Assembly (NCBI GenBank): GCA_016722635.1
Contig: JADKIX010000011.1
Location: 124,001-188,000 of the forward strand
Length of the DNA: 64,000 bases
DNA from: Rhodospirillaceae bacterium
GTDB taxonomy: Bacteria; Pseudomonadota; Alphaproteobacteria; JAEUKQ01
Direction of reading: 5' to 3'
Below, piece by piece: positions 1 through 8,543 of this stretch. The translations under genes were made by a program, and so were the position numbers. Each line of letters begins with the position of its first letter. The first letter of the stretch is position 1. The notes beneath the pieces were generated by a model that made no database searches, was not told the origin of the DNA, and worked only from the letters and a program-made list of their open reading frames with translations.

Positions 1-185
1 TACATATAACCAAGCTTAAATTGAGCCTCCACATCGCCCTGTTCTGCCAATGGCAAAAATCCCTTAAAAGCTGTGACGTAATCACCGTTCTCATAAGCCT
101 TCTGCGCCTCATCATATCCAGCAAATGCAGGGTACGAAACGGCCATCATCAGCCAACATGCAAAAAGGCCGATTATCTTCTTCAT
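1..185 (-). CDS. Secreted Sel1-repeat protein, N-terminal fragment (leaves window)
   Basis: Reading from an ATG at 185 gives 61 residues before the window edge. Residues 1-20 look like a signal peptide: two lysines, a hydrophobic stretch, then an AFA cleavage site. The following part ends in AEQGDVEAQFKLGYMY, the form of a Sel1-like (TPR-class) repeat, so the missing remainder is probably a row of such repeats. A purine-rich ribosome site (GAGGTAGG) lies just upstream. Sel1 proteins act as periplasmic or surface scaffolds, but no specific role can be read from this fragment. Confidence 0.75.
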   Translation of the reverse strand, partial: MKKIIGLFACWLMMAVSYPAFAGYDEAQKAYENGDYVTAFKGFLPLAEQGDVEAQFKLGYM

Positions 186-299
186 CTTACCTACCTCTGG
201 TGTTATAAGGATTCATATCATTTTTCCTATCCCATTTCCCTATAAGCTTATATCACAAAAATCACCCGGATAAAATAGGTTTGTGGTGCGCACATCTGT

Positions 300-328
300 T
301 TGACAATAAAATAATTTTCTCCTAGATT
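300..328 (+). promoter_or_regulatory. Predicted sigma70-type promoter for the acyl-ACP ligase/epimerase pair
   Basis: A perfect -35 TTGACA (300-305), a 17-base spacer and a -10-like TAGATT (323-328) precede the ligase ATG at 469. The -35 is consensus and the -10 matches four of six positions. The predicted leader is about 135 nt. This is a prediction from sequence only. Confidence 0.45.
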
Positions 329-468
329 TTGGGTGTTAAGCTTTGCTTAGATCCCTTAGCATATGTCAGAGCAGCTGATATAATGAAATCGAAAATATTA
401 TGGGTGGGTTCAGGGAAGGATGATCCTTGGAACGTATCCGCCAAACTTTTGAGCAGAAAAATATCTAA

Positions 469-2199
469 ATGAACCCCACGCCTACCAAGAGTTCTTTGCC
501 CCATCGCATTGCTGATTTTTCAAGCCTTTGCCAAGCCCTTGATTATGCGGCTCAAGGAATCACTGGGTTCAATTTTTATAATGGCCGGGGGGAATTATAT
601 TCAACCCTTCCCTATCAAGCCTTACAAGCGGCAGCGGTAAAAACTGCAAAAGGAATGGTTGCCAAAAAAATCCCGATTGGCTCTCGGATTCTTATAATCG
701 CCGATACTGTACCCGATTTTACCATTTTATTCTTCGCATGCCAATACGCCTCTTTAATTGCCGTGCCAGTTAATTTACCCGTAGGGTTAGGCGGTAAAGA
801 CAGTTATATTGCTGGCCTACGCCGACAGATACAGGATTGCGGAGCTTATGGGGCAGCAAGCCCTCAAGAACTCATCGAATTTCTAAAACTAGCCACCCAA
901 GATTTAGATGTCAAAATGGTCGGTGCTTATCAAGACTTTATCTCTTTGCCCAACAATCAAGAAAATATTCGCCCGTGGTTGGGAAAAGATGATCCTTGTT
1001 ATCTCCAATATTCTTCCGGCAGCACGCGTTTTCCTTGCGGCGTTGATTTACGCCAATCAAACGTTATGGCAAATATGTTTGCCATCAGCGCTCATGGGCT
1101 GCAAGTAAAAGCGGATGACCGCTCCTGCTCCTGGCTACCTTTATATCATGATATGGGGTTAGTTGGTATGCTTTTAAGTTCGTTGGCCAATCAATTATCA
1201 GCCGATTTTATTGCCACCCGCGATTTTGCCAAACGCCCTTTATTATGGCCTGAATTAATGGCGCGTAACCAGGCAACAATCTCTTACAGCCCAAGCTTTG
1301 GCTATGATTTATGTTTACGCCGGGCGATGACTGCCAATTTAACTGGTTTAGACCTGCGTTCCTGGAAAGCAGCTGGCATAGGGGGGGATATGGTGCAACC
1401 GGCTGTTTTGGAAGAATTTGGCAGTTTTTTTGCCCCCTATGGTTTTCAAAAAACATCTTTTGTCCCTAGTTACGGCATGGCAGAAACTACCTTAGCCTTA
1501 TCTTTCAGCCCCTTGGGGCAAGGCGCTAAAACAGATTATGTGGATCGTTTGGCCTTGGCAGATCATTCGGTGGCCAAAGCGGTTCCTCAATCACATCCCA
1601 ACAAAAGGGCTTTTATTATTTGTGGGCGGGCCTTACCCCTTCATGAAATTCATATCCGCAATGAACAAGGCGAACGGTTAAAAGACCGCCAATTAGGCAA
1701 AATATTCGCCAAAGGCCCAAGCGTCATGCACAGTTATTTTCAAAAACCTTTGGAAACCAAAGCTGTTCTATCGGCCGACGGTTGGCTGGATACAGGTGAT
1801 TTGGGATATAGACTTGGTGATGAAATTGTCATCACGGGACGCAGCAAGGATCTCATTATTATCCATGGGCGCAATATTTGGCCCAAAGATATTGAATGGG
1901 CTCTTGAAACGTTACCGGATATTAAAAAAGGCGATACCGCAGCCTTTGCCATTCAAATGGAAAATAACGAAGAAAAAATTGTTGTTTTGGTGGAATGCCG
2001 TCTGCAAGACCCACTTCTGATGCAGCAATTGGTCCATGAGGCCACAGCGGTTCTCCGCCGCACCTGCGCGGCTGATGGCCTGGTAGTATTGGTCCCGCCC
2101 CGCAGCCTGCCGCACACATCATCAGGGAAACTAAGCCGGTCAAAGGCTAAAGCCAATTATTTAGCAGGCCATTATCAACCGACTAGTCGATCTTCGTGA
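469..2199 (+). CDS. Fatty acyl-AMP/acyl-ACP ligase of the ceramide locus (AasR-like)
   Basis: A 576-residue AMP-forming ligase. It should activate a fatty acid with ATP and load it on the dedicated acyl carrier protein encoded at 4418-4684, feeding serine palmitoyltransferase. Visible motifs: the P-loop YSSGSTRFPCG (181-191), SYGMAETT, the DTGD motif, and a C-terminal SSGKLSRSK segment carrying the A10 catalytic lysine. The FAAL-like P-loop has Cys190 where the family usually has Lys or Arg. The stop overlaps the next start (GTGA), so the two genes are translationally coupled. The same gene set (ligase, reductase, spt, acp) forms the ceramide locus of Caulobacter, where this ligase is called AasR. 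The family is clear; the role as acyl-ACP synthetase is inferred from context. Confidence 0.85.
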   Translation: MNPTPTKSSLPHRIADFSSLCQALDYAAQGITGFNFYNGRGELYSTLPYQALQAAAVKTAKGMVAKKIPIGSRILIIADTVPDFTILFFACQYASLIAVPVNLPVGLGGKDSYIAGLRRQIQDCGAYGAASPQELIEFLKLATQDLDVKMVGAYQDFISLPNNQENIRPWLGKDDPCYLQYSSGSTRFPCGVDLRQSNVMANMFAISAHGLQVKADDRSCSWLPLYHDMGLVGMLLSSLANQLSADFIATRDFAKRPLLWPELMARNQATISYSPSFGYDLCLRRAMTANLTGLDLRSWKAAGIGGDMVQPAVLEEFGSFFAPYGFQKTSFVPSYGMAETTLALSFSPLGQGAKTDYVDRLALADHSVAKAVPQSHPNKRAFIICGRALPLHEIHIRNEQGERLKDRQLGKIFAKGPSVMHSYFQKPLETKAVLSADGWLDTGDLGYRLGDEIVITGRSKDLIIIHGRNIWPKDIEWALETLPDIKKGDTAAFAIQMENNEEKIVVLVECRLQDPLLMQQLVHEATAVLRRTCAADGLVVLVPPRSLPHTSSGKLSRSKAKANYLAGHYQPTSRSS

Positions 2200-3148
2200 C
2201 CGGCCGTTTAGTAGCCGTGACCGGCGGCACCGGTTTTATCGGCAGTCATTTAGTCCGTTTACTACATGAGCAGGGTTGGCGAATCAGGATTCTTAGCCGA
2301 CGCTTACCCCTTCATCCCTTACTGGCCAATAGCCGGTTTGAAGTGGTGATTGGGGATATGGGAAACCAACGCTCCCTCCACCAATTGGTTAAAGGCTGTT
2401 CACTGGTCATCCATGCCGCAGGTTTAGTCAAGGCAGCTAAAGCTGAGGATTTTTTTCGGGTCAACCACCAGCAGACCAAGGCTTTTGCAGAAATCGTCCA
2501 GCATGAATGTCTGGAAGGTCGCTTTATCTTTATTTCTTCCCTAGCGGCACGGGAAAAATTATCTGTTTACGGTCTTAGTAAATTTTATGCTGAGGAAGAT
2601 TTGAAAAAAATAACCGGGCTTCAAACAACCATTATCCGGCCACCGGCCGTATATGGCGAATTTGACCAAGAAATTTTACCCCTAATCAAGTTAGTAAACA
2701 AAGGTTTTGGGCTAATCTTAGGCAGCACAAAATCTAGGTTTTCCCTCATTCATGTGCATGACCTGGCTCGTTTTATTGCCCATATTGCGAATGATCCCGA
2801 AGCAGTCCACAAAAGCTTTGAGCCAGATGACGGCAAAAAAGGGGGATATTTGTGGATTGACATGATCCGTGAAATAGCCCGAATTTTGCATCAAAAAACA
2901 TCTGTCTGTTTTACGAATCCCAGCCTGGTTGCTGAAAAGTTACGCTGTCCTTGCAGCCATGATGCAAGGGATTAAACCTGACATCAATCAATATCTTAGG
3001 GCATGGAAAAATCCGTGAAATTCTGCATCCCGATTGGGTTTGCCATTTTCCGGAAACAAGTTGGCCGAAAGGGTGGCAACCCCACATCCCTCTTTCTGAG
3101 GGATTAACCCGTACAATCACAGCCTACCGGCAGATGGGCTGGCTATAA
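2196..3148 (+). pseudogene. Ceramide-reductase-like NAD-dependent epimerase (CerR-like), two frameshifts near the 3' end
   Basis: An extended short-chain dehydrogenase starting at GTG 2196, overlapping the ligase stop by four bases. GGTGFIG (10-16) binds NAD(P); Ser114/Ser115, Tyr125 and Lys129 give the S-YxxxK catalytic set. In Caulobacter the homologous CerR reduces the keto group of the sphingolipid backbone. The first frame stops at 2975. Homology-like protein continues in the +1 frame (HLSVLRIPAWLLKSYA) and then in the +2 frame (GKIREILHPDWV to YRQMGWL, stop 3146-3148). Removing one base near the A6 run at about 2893-2898 and one near the GGG at about 2999-3001 restores a full-length protein of roughly 315 residues. 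The Rossmann core and active site are intact, so only the C-terminal quarter is affected. This could be genuine decay or sequencing/assembly indels. Confidence 0.75.
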
Positions 3149-3180
3149 AAATCTACCTCAATAAGCGCAGAGGGGTTCGA

Positions 3181-4407
3181 TCAAGCTACCGCCATTCTAG
3201 CAAGAGGCTGACCCGTAAAATAACTGATTTTATCTGCGACCTGCTTGACAATTTCCACGACTTTTTGCAACTGATCCTGCTGGTGAGCGCTGCAAATGCT
3301 AAAACGCAGTAAAGCCGTTCCCATAGGGGTTGCCGGTGGTAAAGCCATATTTGCATAAACGCCACTGCGCAACAACATTTGCCAGAAACGGAACCCCGTT
3401 TCCGGATCAGGCATATAGATTGGAACAACCGGACTTTTGGTGGTACCTAAACGGAACCCCAATTGCTGCAGATGATGATAGAAAAATTCAACATTCTGCC
3501 ACAGACGAAGCCTTAGCGCAGGCTCTTGTTCTACAATTTTTAGTGCCGCCCGTACAGAAGCCATCGTTGCTGGCGGCAAGGACGCAGTAAACATATAAGG
3601 ACGGCATGCCAAGCGCAAATATTCAAATTGGGGATGGTCGGATACGCAAAACCCCCCAACGGCTCCCAAACTTTTACTAAATGTCCCAACCACAAAATCA
3701 ATATCGGCCTCAACCCCATCCTCTTGGCATAGGCCACGACCAGTTTTGCCCAGCACACCCATGGAATGGGCTTCATCCACTATAATGTAGGTATTAGCAT
3801 ATTTTTTCTTCACTGCCACAAAATCAGCCAACGGGGCCTTATCCCCGAGCATGCTATAAATACCCTCAATAACAATAATCTTATTGCCAGGTTTGTCCTG
3901 CAGGGAAAGCAACCGGCGGTTCAGATCTTTCGCATCATTATGGCGGAAACGAATGACCGTAGCACTCCCCAGTTTTGCTCCATCGTAAATGCTGGCATGT
4001 GAATCAGCATCAAGCAACAAGAAATCATCCGGGCCTGCCAGGGTTGAAATAATGCCTAAATTAGCCTGGTATCCGGTTGAAAAAACCATGCAATGTTTTT
4101 TATCGTAAAACTTGGCCAAATCATCTTCCAAGCCCTGATGGTCAGCATAGCTGCCGTTGGCAATCCTGGAACCGGTAGTACCCGTCCCTGATTCCCGTAC
4201 CGCTTTAATGGATGCCTCTTGGCAACGCTTATCAAAGGTCAACCCCAAATAATTGTTGGTTCCCATCAAAATCGTATGCCGACCTTCAATTATCGCTTCC
4301 GTTTGTGACAATATTTGTTGCATTTTTACGGTGAATGGACTATCGCCCGAAGCCTTCAACCGCTGGAATTGCTGCTGTATATTTTGGAACCTGTCAAATA
4401 ACCCCAT
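3181..4407 (-). CDS. spt: Serine palmitoyltransferase
   Basis: A 408-residue PLP enzyme of the alpha-oxoamine synthase family. It condenses serine with an acyl thioester to 3-keto-sphinganine, the first step of sphingolipid synthesis. Seen: His137 in DADSHASIYDG (stacks on PLP), DEAHSMGVLG (Asp211, His214) and the PLP lysine Lys245 in GTFSKSLG. The GTGTTGSR stretch (74-81) matches serine palmitoyltransferase and its close relatives. ATG 4407 is preferred over an in-frame TTG at 4413 because AAGGGG lies six bases upstream. The acp gene ends 10 bases before it, so the two form an operon. BioF or KBL are the alternatives by fold, but the adjacent acp, acyl-ACP ligase and CerR-like genes argue for Spt. 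Confidence 0.92.
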   Translation of the reverse strand: MGLFDRFQNIQQQFQRLKASGDSPFTVKMQQILSQTEAIIEGRHTILMGTNNYLGLTFDKRCQEASIKAVRESGTGTTGSRIANGSYADHQGLEDDLAKFYDKKHCMVFSTGYQANLGIISTLAGPDDFLLLDADSHASIYDGAKLGSATVIRFRHNDAKDLNRRLLSLQDKPGNKIIVIEGIYSMLGDKAPLADFVAVKKKYANTYIIVDEAHSMGVLGKTGRGLCQEDGVEADIDFVVGTFSKSLGAVGGFCVSDHPQFEYLRLACRPYMFTASLPPATMASVRAALKIVEQEPALRLRLWQNVEFFYHHLQQLGFRLGTTKSPVVPIYMPDPETGFRFWQMLLRSGVYANMALPPATPMGTALLRFSICSAHQQDQLQKVVEIVKQVADKISYFTGQPLARMAVA

Positions 4408-4417
4408 GTTCAACCCC

Positions 4418-4684
4418 TTAGCCTTCTGCGGCCAGTTTAATTATAACATTCGCCAAATCATCCACCGTTTTAATCTCCGGCATCAGGTTAAGCGGTATGG
4501 TAATGTCAAATTTCTCTTCTAAATCCATCATCAAATCCATAACCCCTAAAGAATCGAGGTTCAAATCAGCTGATAAATCAGTTTCAAGTGTGATGCTTTG
4601 AGCTATTGATGATTTGTCATAACACGCCAAAATATCGACAATTTGTGGCAATATCTGATCTATAAGCAGTGCCGGACGGGACAA
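4418..4684 (-). CDS. Dedicated acyl carrier protein of the ceramide locus
   Basis: An 88-residue acidic carrier protein with the phosphopantetheine site LNLDSLGVMD (Ser45). Helix I begins around residue 8 and the recognition helix around 46-58. It most likely delivers the acyl chain to Spt, as the equivalent AcpR is proposed to do in Caulobacter. The only start compatible with the upstream in-frame stop is TTG at 4684, preceded by a weak AGAGTAAG. It is first in a two-gene operon with spt. It is distinct from housekeeping AcpP in sequence and location. Confidence 0.88.
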   Translation of the reverse strand: MSRPALLIDQILPQIVDILACYDKSSIAQSITLETDLSADLNLDSLGVMDLMMDLEEKFDITIPLNLMPEIKTVDDLANVIIKLAAEG

Positions 4685-4729
4685 TTTCTTACTCTACATC
4701 GTTTCTAAATTAATTATTACGTTGGCATT

Positions 4730-4760
4730 ATAATATTTTACGTCCTTCATCTTATGCCAA
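4730..4760 (-). promoter_or_regulatory. Possible promoter of acp-spt
   Basis: On the minus strand TTGGCA (4760-4755) and TATTAT (4735-4730) are separated by 19 bases, each matching five of six consensus positions. The spacer is longer than ideal. A leader of about 40 nt would precede the TTG start at 4684. Confidence 0.3.
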
Positions 4761-4872
4761 TAGACTAATGAATAAAAATCACAATTTATGACAATTTATT
4801 ACAAAGCCTTATTTACCCCAAAAACAGAAGCTTTTTTGGATGCCACGAACATCATTGCGGCCAGAATAAAGT

Positions 4873-5874
4873 TCATTCTTTCTCCATTTTTTTTTGTTTG
4901 CGGTGCCTACCATAAAAACGGGTTAGTAACACCGGCAGTGATAAAAGAGGATGACGTATGTTCCAAGCGGACACTGGGATATCAATACCGCTATGCCTTT
5001 TTATTTTCCATAACGCATAAGGAAGTGCCCCTTGAAATGTAAACAAAGCCTTAATCAGGCGCAGAACATTTAGCGCTTTCCCCACCAAACGCCGGCTGAA
5101 CCAACCCAATTTATTCACAGAACGTTTCAGATATTGCTGGCTTGTCGAAGATCCAGCTTTCACAAAATAATTTTCTTCCCTGTTATGGGCGATAATAGTG
5201 GGGAAGCCTTTAAAGGCGGCCGTGGTTAACAAGTCATAATATTCTTGTGATCGTTGATATAACTGCGTAGTACGATTATTCTTTTCAACGCGGATTTCCG
5301 CTTTATAAGTTTGCTGGAACCCCGAAACCCAAAGAAGTGCAGGGGAAAAGACTTGCGGCACCAGCGGCAAGCTATGACCAATCATCGCGATAACCGCTTG
5401 CGATAAAATCGCGATAATCTTTTGCCTGACAGTTTCATCAACAGCAAAAACCAAGCGTACAGGCTGGCAAAAACGTGCCCATAAAGCGGATTGCAGGCTA
5501 TAGCCAGCATTGCCCCGACGAAATTGTTCTAGGCTGATGACGGCGTATTTAGCCCTTATTAATTGCCCCTCCCACTTTAACTCGATATAATATACATTGG
5601 GCGGTAACAACCAGTTAGCAAAAGCCTGAACTTTATTTTGGTACATCCCTGTATAGCCTGGTACCAAGACGTAAAAGTCGAATAAATTGTCGCCTAAATT
5701 TTGGCTTTGCTGGTCGATATTCCAAAGGCAGGATCCGTAAAATAAAATCCCCAGGACGCTCGGATAATATTCTTTTAAATAGTCCCTAAAAACTCCAACC
5801 GCCGGATGAGATGGCTTTTCCATCTCTTGCTGGATCAAGGAATATAATTCGGTTTTTTGGGTAGGATCTTTCAT
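4873..5874 (-). CDS. Tam41-like cytidylyltransferase (putative CDP-lipid synthase) in the sphingolipid locus
   Basis: A 334-residue protein from ATG 5874 (upstream in-frame TTGs at 5889/5892 are possible). It shows the nucleotidyltransferase signature FYGSCLW (45-51) followed by NLFDFYVLV (63-71), then KYAVIS (109-114) and LWARFCQPVRLV (131-142). The order and form of these four motifs recall Tam41/MMP37, the mitochondrial CDP-diacylglycerol synthase, which has a YGSG...DF...KYGVIS...W..LY.AGR..KPV pattern. Several positions differ (Cys for the second Gly, Ala for Gly), so substrate assignment is open. It is third in a minus-strand operon after the CDP-alcohol phosphotransferase and the lipid kinase. 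I infer that it makes a CDP-activated lipid, possibly CDP-ceramide, for the head-group transferase. Family by motif reading only. Confidence 0.6.
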   Translation of the reverse strand: MKDPTQKTELYSLIQQEMEKPSHPAVGVFRDYLKEYYPSVLGILFYGSCLWNIDQQSQNLGDNLFDFYVLVPGYTGMYQNKVQAFANWLLPPNVYYIELKWEGQLIRAKYAVISLEQFRRGNAGYSLQSALWARFCQPVRLVFAVDETVRQKIIAILSQAVIAMIGHSLPLVPQVFSPALLWVSGFQQTYKAEIRVEKNNRTTQLYQRSQEYYDLLTTAAFKGFPTIIAHNREENYFVKAGSSTSQQYLKRSVNKLGWFSRRLVGKALNVLRLIKALFTFQGALPYALWKIKRHSGIDIPVSAWNIRHPLLSLPVLLTRFYGRHRKQKKMEKE

Positions 5875-5878
5875 GGAT

Positions 5879-6874
5879 TTATGAAACAACAAACGGGATC
5901 ATGGGTGAAGTTACCAGTTCAATTGGATGAACATCTGAAACAGGTATCTCTTCGCCATCAAAAAAACTAGGGCAATTAATCCCCACGACTATTTTGCCGG
6001 TTCTACCACTCTGATAATCATGCTTAATCATCCATGCTGTTGGCCGTCCACGCAAAATTGGCCATATAGCAAAAAGCCAACGAAAGGCCGGAAAGGGCAC
6101 CGATAAATAACGGATAGCCCCTTCCCCCTTCCCCCAAAAAACTTTCAAGCCAAAACTCATCCGGCTTAAAGTGGTTGCCAGAAAAAGGGTCTGGTTTGAT
6201 AGGATAGGCAACTGATCTTCAAGGGTAATTTTTGCTGGATATCCTTGATACAAAGGTTGTTCCTGATCAATGGTTGAACCCCACCCGATAGTCATTTTGA
6301 CCGCCTGCCATACACTTCGCACCAGGGGTAAAAGGACAGATAGCGTTGATTTTATGGTTTTGGTACGCATATGTTGGCGGCTGCTGATGGTGGCACTTGT
6401 AAAGGTAGCCGTACCAAAAAAGAACCCTATTTTAGGAACAGCAATGGCGGCATGGGTTAAAACCATAGCAGGCTTTGCTAGGACATTGAGTTTTGTTAAC
6501 CCCTGTTGATAGATTTTTTCAAGCAATTGGGTCACAGATATTTTGAGACCTAATTCACCGGCAATGAGATTCGTCGTGCCCCCAGTCATTAAGGCCAATA
6601 AAGGCAGCTTAGAAAAGCCGGTTTTCTGGTATAAAAGGCTCAAGATATGGTGGATTGTGCCATCACCACCATTTAAAATAATTAGATCAGGCTTGTCTTG
6701 GATGATCTGATTAATGATATCTTTTAATTCGCGAAGATGGGGTGGGATATAGTGGGTAACACCCGGATAAAAACGCAAAATATGGCACAATTCCGCCAAA
6801 TGGTTGGATGACCGGTTGCGCCAGCTATGCGGGTTACTGATAACCGCAACCTCCGGACTCACTCGGTTAGCCAT
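5879..6874 (-). CDS. Lipid kinase of the diacylglycerol/ceramide kinase fold (CpgB-like)
   Basis: A 331-residue DAGK-catalytic-domain protein with the nucleotide motif LNGGDGTIHHILSLL (67-81). The fold transfers phosphate from ATP to a lipid hydroxyl. In Caulobacter a kinase of this fold (CpgB) phosphorylates ceramide, so in this locus the likely product is ceramide-1-phosphate; diacylglycerol or a sphingoid base cannot be excluded. The preferred start is ATG 6874, which begins MANRVSPEVAVISNPHS and overlaps the upstream CDP-alcohol gene by 16 bases. A longer reading to 6982 only covers that overlap. The start of the Tam41-like gene lies 4 bases beyond this stop, consistent with one operon. 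Confidence 0.8.
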   Translation of the reverse strand: MANRVSPEVAVISNPHSWRNRSSNHLAELCHILRFYPGVTHYIPPHLRELKDIINQIIQDKPDLIILNGGDGTIHHILSLLYQKTGFSKLPLLALMTGGTTNLIAGELGLKISVTQLLEKIYQQGLTKLNVLAKPAMVLTHAAIAVPKIGFFFGTATFTSATISSRQHMRTKTIKSTLSVLLPLVRSVWQAVKMTIGWGSTIDQEQPLYQGYPAKITLEDQLPILSNQTLFLATTLSRMSFGLKVFWGKGEGAIRYLSVPFPAFRWLFAIWPILRGRPTAWMIKHDYQSGRTGKIVVGINCPSFFDGEEIPVSDVHPIELVTSPMIPFVVS

Positions 6875-8070
6875 GATGACAAAGGATTCTTTTTGTTTTT
6901 TGCTAACTGCGCCTGTACCAGCCGCACCAAATGGAACAGCAAAGAAAATACAGTCCATATACCAACCCAGACTAAGCCCCATTCAGGCCGGTCGAATATC
7001 ATGAAAGCCGTTAAAATCAGAAGATTGGGGTTGCGGCGTGCCGTTATCAAACGGAAAAAAGAATCAGCCCGTTGCCAAACATGAATATGCATCCCAAAAA
7101 CCCGGACAAAGTACCCCTCAATTAGGCGTTGCACCAAGTAACCACCCAAAATGCAGAATAGCAGCAGGTCGGCTCCAACCCAGGGGAAATTTAATTGATA
7201 AACGTTAAGTACCCCGTACCACCAAGCCCACCACCAGAAAGGAGGATGGATTAAATCAATGCCATGATCAAAAATGTCGCCTAGCCGCGAAGAAGTTAAG
7301 GTGACGCGCGCCAGCTTCCCGTCAACCGTATCCAATAGAGTCATGATCCATCCAGCAATCAGTCCTTCAGCAAATAACCCCTTATAAAACAGCCATGTGG
7401 CCAGCAGCATAAGTAAAAAACCAATACTGGTGATACTATTTGGGGTTAATCTTAAAAAAGCTGATAATCGGGTTAATGGTAAAGCAATGGGCGGCCAAAT
7501 ATACTTGGTAACAATATCAGTTATCCCTTTATAAGAACCATCAAACATGATCTTTTCAATTTCATGCTTTGGTACCACACCAACTTTTAAAACATAGGGA
7601 ACGTATTTTTTCCGCAATTTCCGATGATATTGTTGTGCCATCTCAACGGCTTGACAAAAGCGCATTTCACCATGCTGGCCTAGGTGAATATCTCTTTTTA
7701 ATAGCAACGCTTGTAATTCTTCAAGACTGCAGCTTTTGAGGTAAGCGGCGACTATGACAAAACCCATTTCCTCTTGCGCTATCAAAACTGTATTGGGCTT
7801 ACCTACCAACGCGTCAAAAGTGACCTGGTCAATAATATATTGTCCGTTCATCAAAAGCACCTCACCCGGCACTGTTGACAACCCGCCAAAATATTCTACC
7901 AACTGGCTTTTATCTCCAACCATACGCATTTCGGCCTTGCCAACTGGTTTCATTAAGCGTTGCCAACGATCTTTAGGGGTCAATCCCCAAACCTTAAGCG
8001 AAGAACTATGAAAAACACATGCAGAAATCGTTGACGCAGATAGATCATCCATCAATAAAAATCTTCCCAT
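6859..8070 (-). CDS. CDP-alcohol phosphatidyltransferase with degenerate N-terminal nucleotidyltransferase-like domain
   Basis: A 403-residue two-part protein. The membrane half (about 195-390) carries the complete CDP-AP motif: Asp247, Asp250-Gly251, Ala254-Arg255, Gly264, Asp268 and Asp272, so catalysis looks intact. The first 180 residues resemble the nucleotidyltransferase half of fused cytidylyltransferase/transferase enzymes but show no glycine-rich NTP loop. The junction MFDGSYKGITDIVTKY has the form seen in those fusions. It should exchange CMP of a CDP-lipid or CDP-alcohol for a second alcohol. Being first in the operon with a lipid kinase and a Tam41-like enzyme, it probably attaches the sphingolipid head group. 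An in-frame ATG at 8052, with GGAAG ten bases upstream, is an alternative start. Confidence 0.82.
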   Translation of the reverse strand: MGRFLLMDDLSASTISACVFHSSSLKVWGLTPKDRWQRLMKPVGKAEMRMVGDKSQLVEYFGGLSTVPGEVLLMNGQYIIDQVTFDALVGKPNTVLIAQEEMGFVIVAAYLKSCSLEELQALLLKRDIHLGQHGEMRFCQAVEMAQQYHRKLRKKYVPYVLKVGVVPKHEIEKIMFDGSYKGITDIVTKYIWPPIALPLTRLSAFLRLTPNSITSIGFLLMLLATWLFYKGLFAEGLIAGWIMTLLDTVDGKLARVTLTSSRLGDIFDHGIDLIHPPFWWWAWWYGVLNVYQLNFPWVGADLLLFCILGGYLVQRLIEGYFVRVFGMHIHVWQRADSFFRLITARRNPNLLILTAFMIFDRPEWGLVWVGIWTVFSLLFHLVRLVQAQLAKNKKNPLSSWLTE

Positions 8071-8543
8071 AAATCACAGAAAAAAATCAAAAACTTGATA
8101 ACAAGCATTTCGCCAAACATACCGGAAATTTATGATTATTCAATCAATTTTTTAGGTAACACATCTGGATTAAGATCCAGGACAAAGCTTATCTTCCTCA
8201 AGATACTCATGAAATTGGTCTCGGTGTAATCTGAATCTGAGCGCTTACCGGAGACCTGGTACGTGAATAAACACTTTTGTAAACCCTTTTCTGATCATTG
8301 CTAACTCCACCTGATCGCCATGAAAACTTATTTTGTCTCAAAAATATCCTTTCTTTACATCATAAGATAAAATCGAAACGAGCTCACCCTGGTGTGTTTT
8401 CAAGCTAGCGTGTTCATCCGAAAAATGACATGCCCAAGACATAACTAACGTTAACATTACCCTATCCGGAGCTAATGATAAGCCAGGCGTTTATAATCAA
8501 ATAATATCTTGCGTTAAAGGCGTAATTATTAGATGATTCAGAT
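8071..8543. other. 473-base divergent intergenic region
   Basis: This lies between the head-group operon (-) and the metallophosphoesterase/lptFG run (+) and must hold both promoters. I see no open frame of useful length, no RNA-like fold and no confident -35/-10 pair on either strand. Confidence 0.5.
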
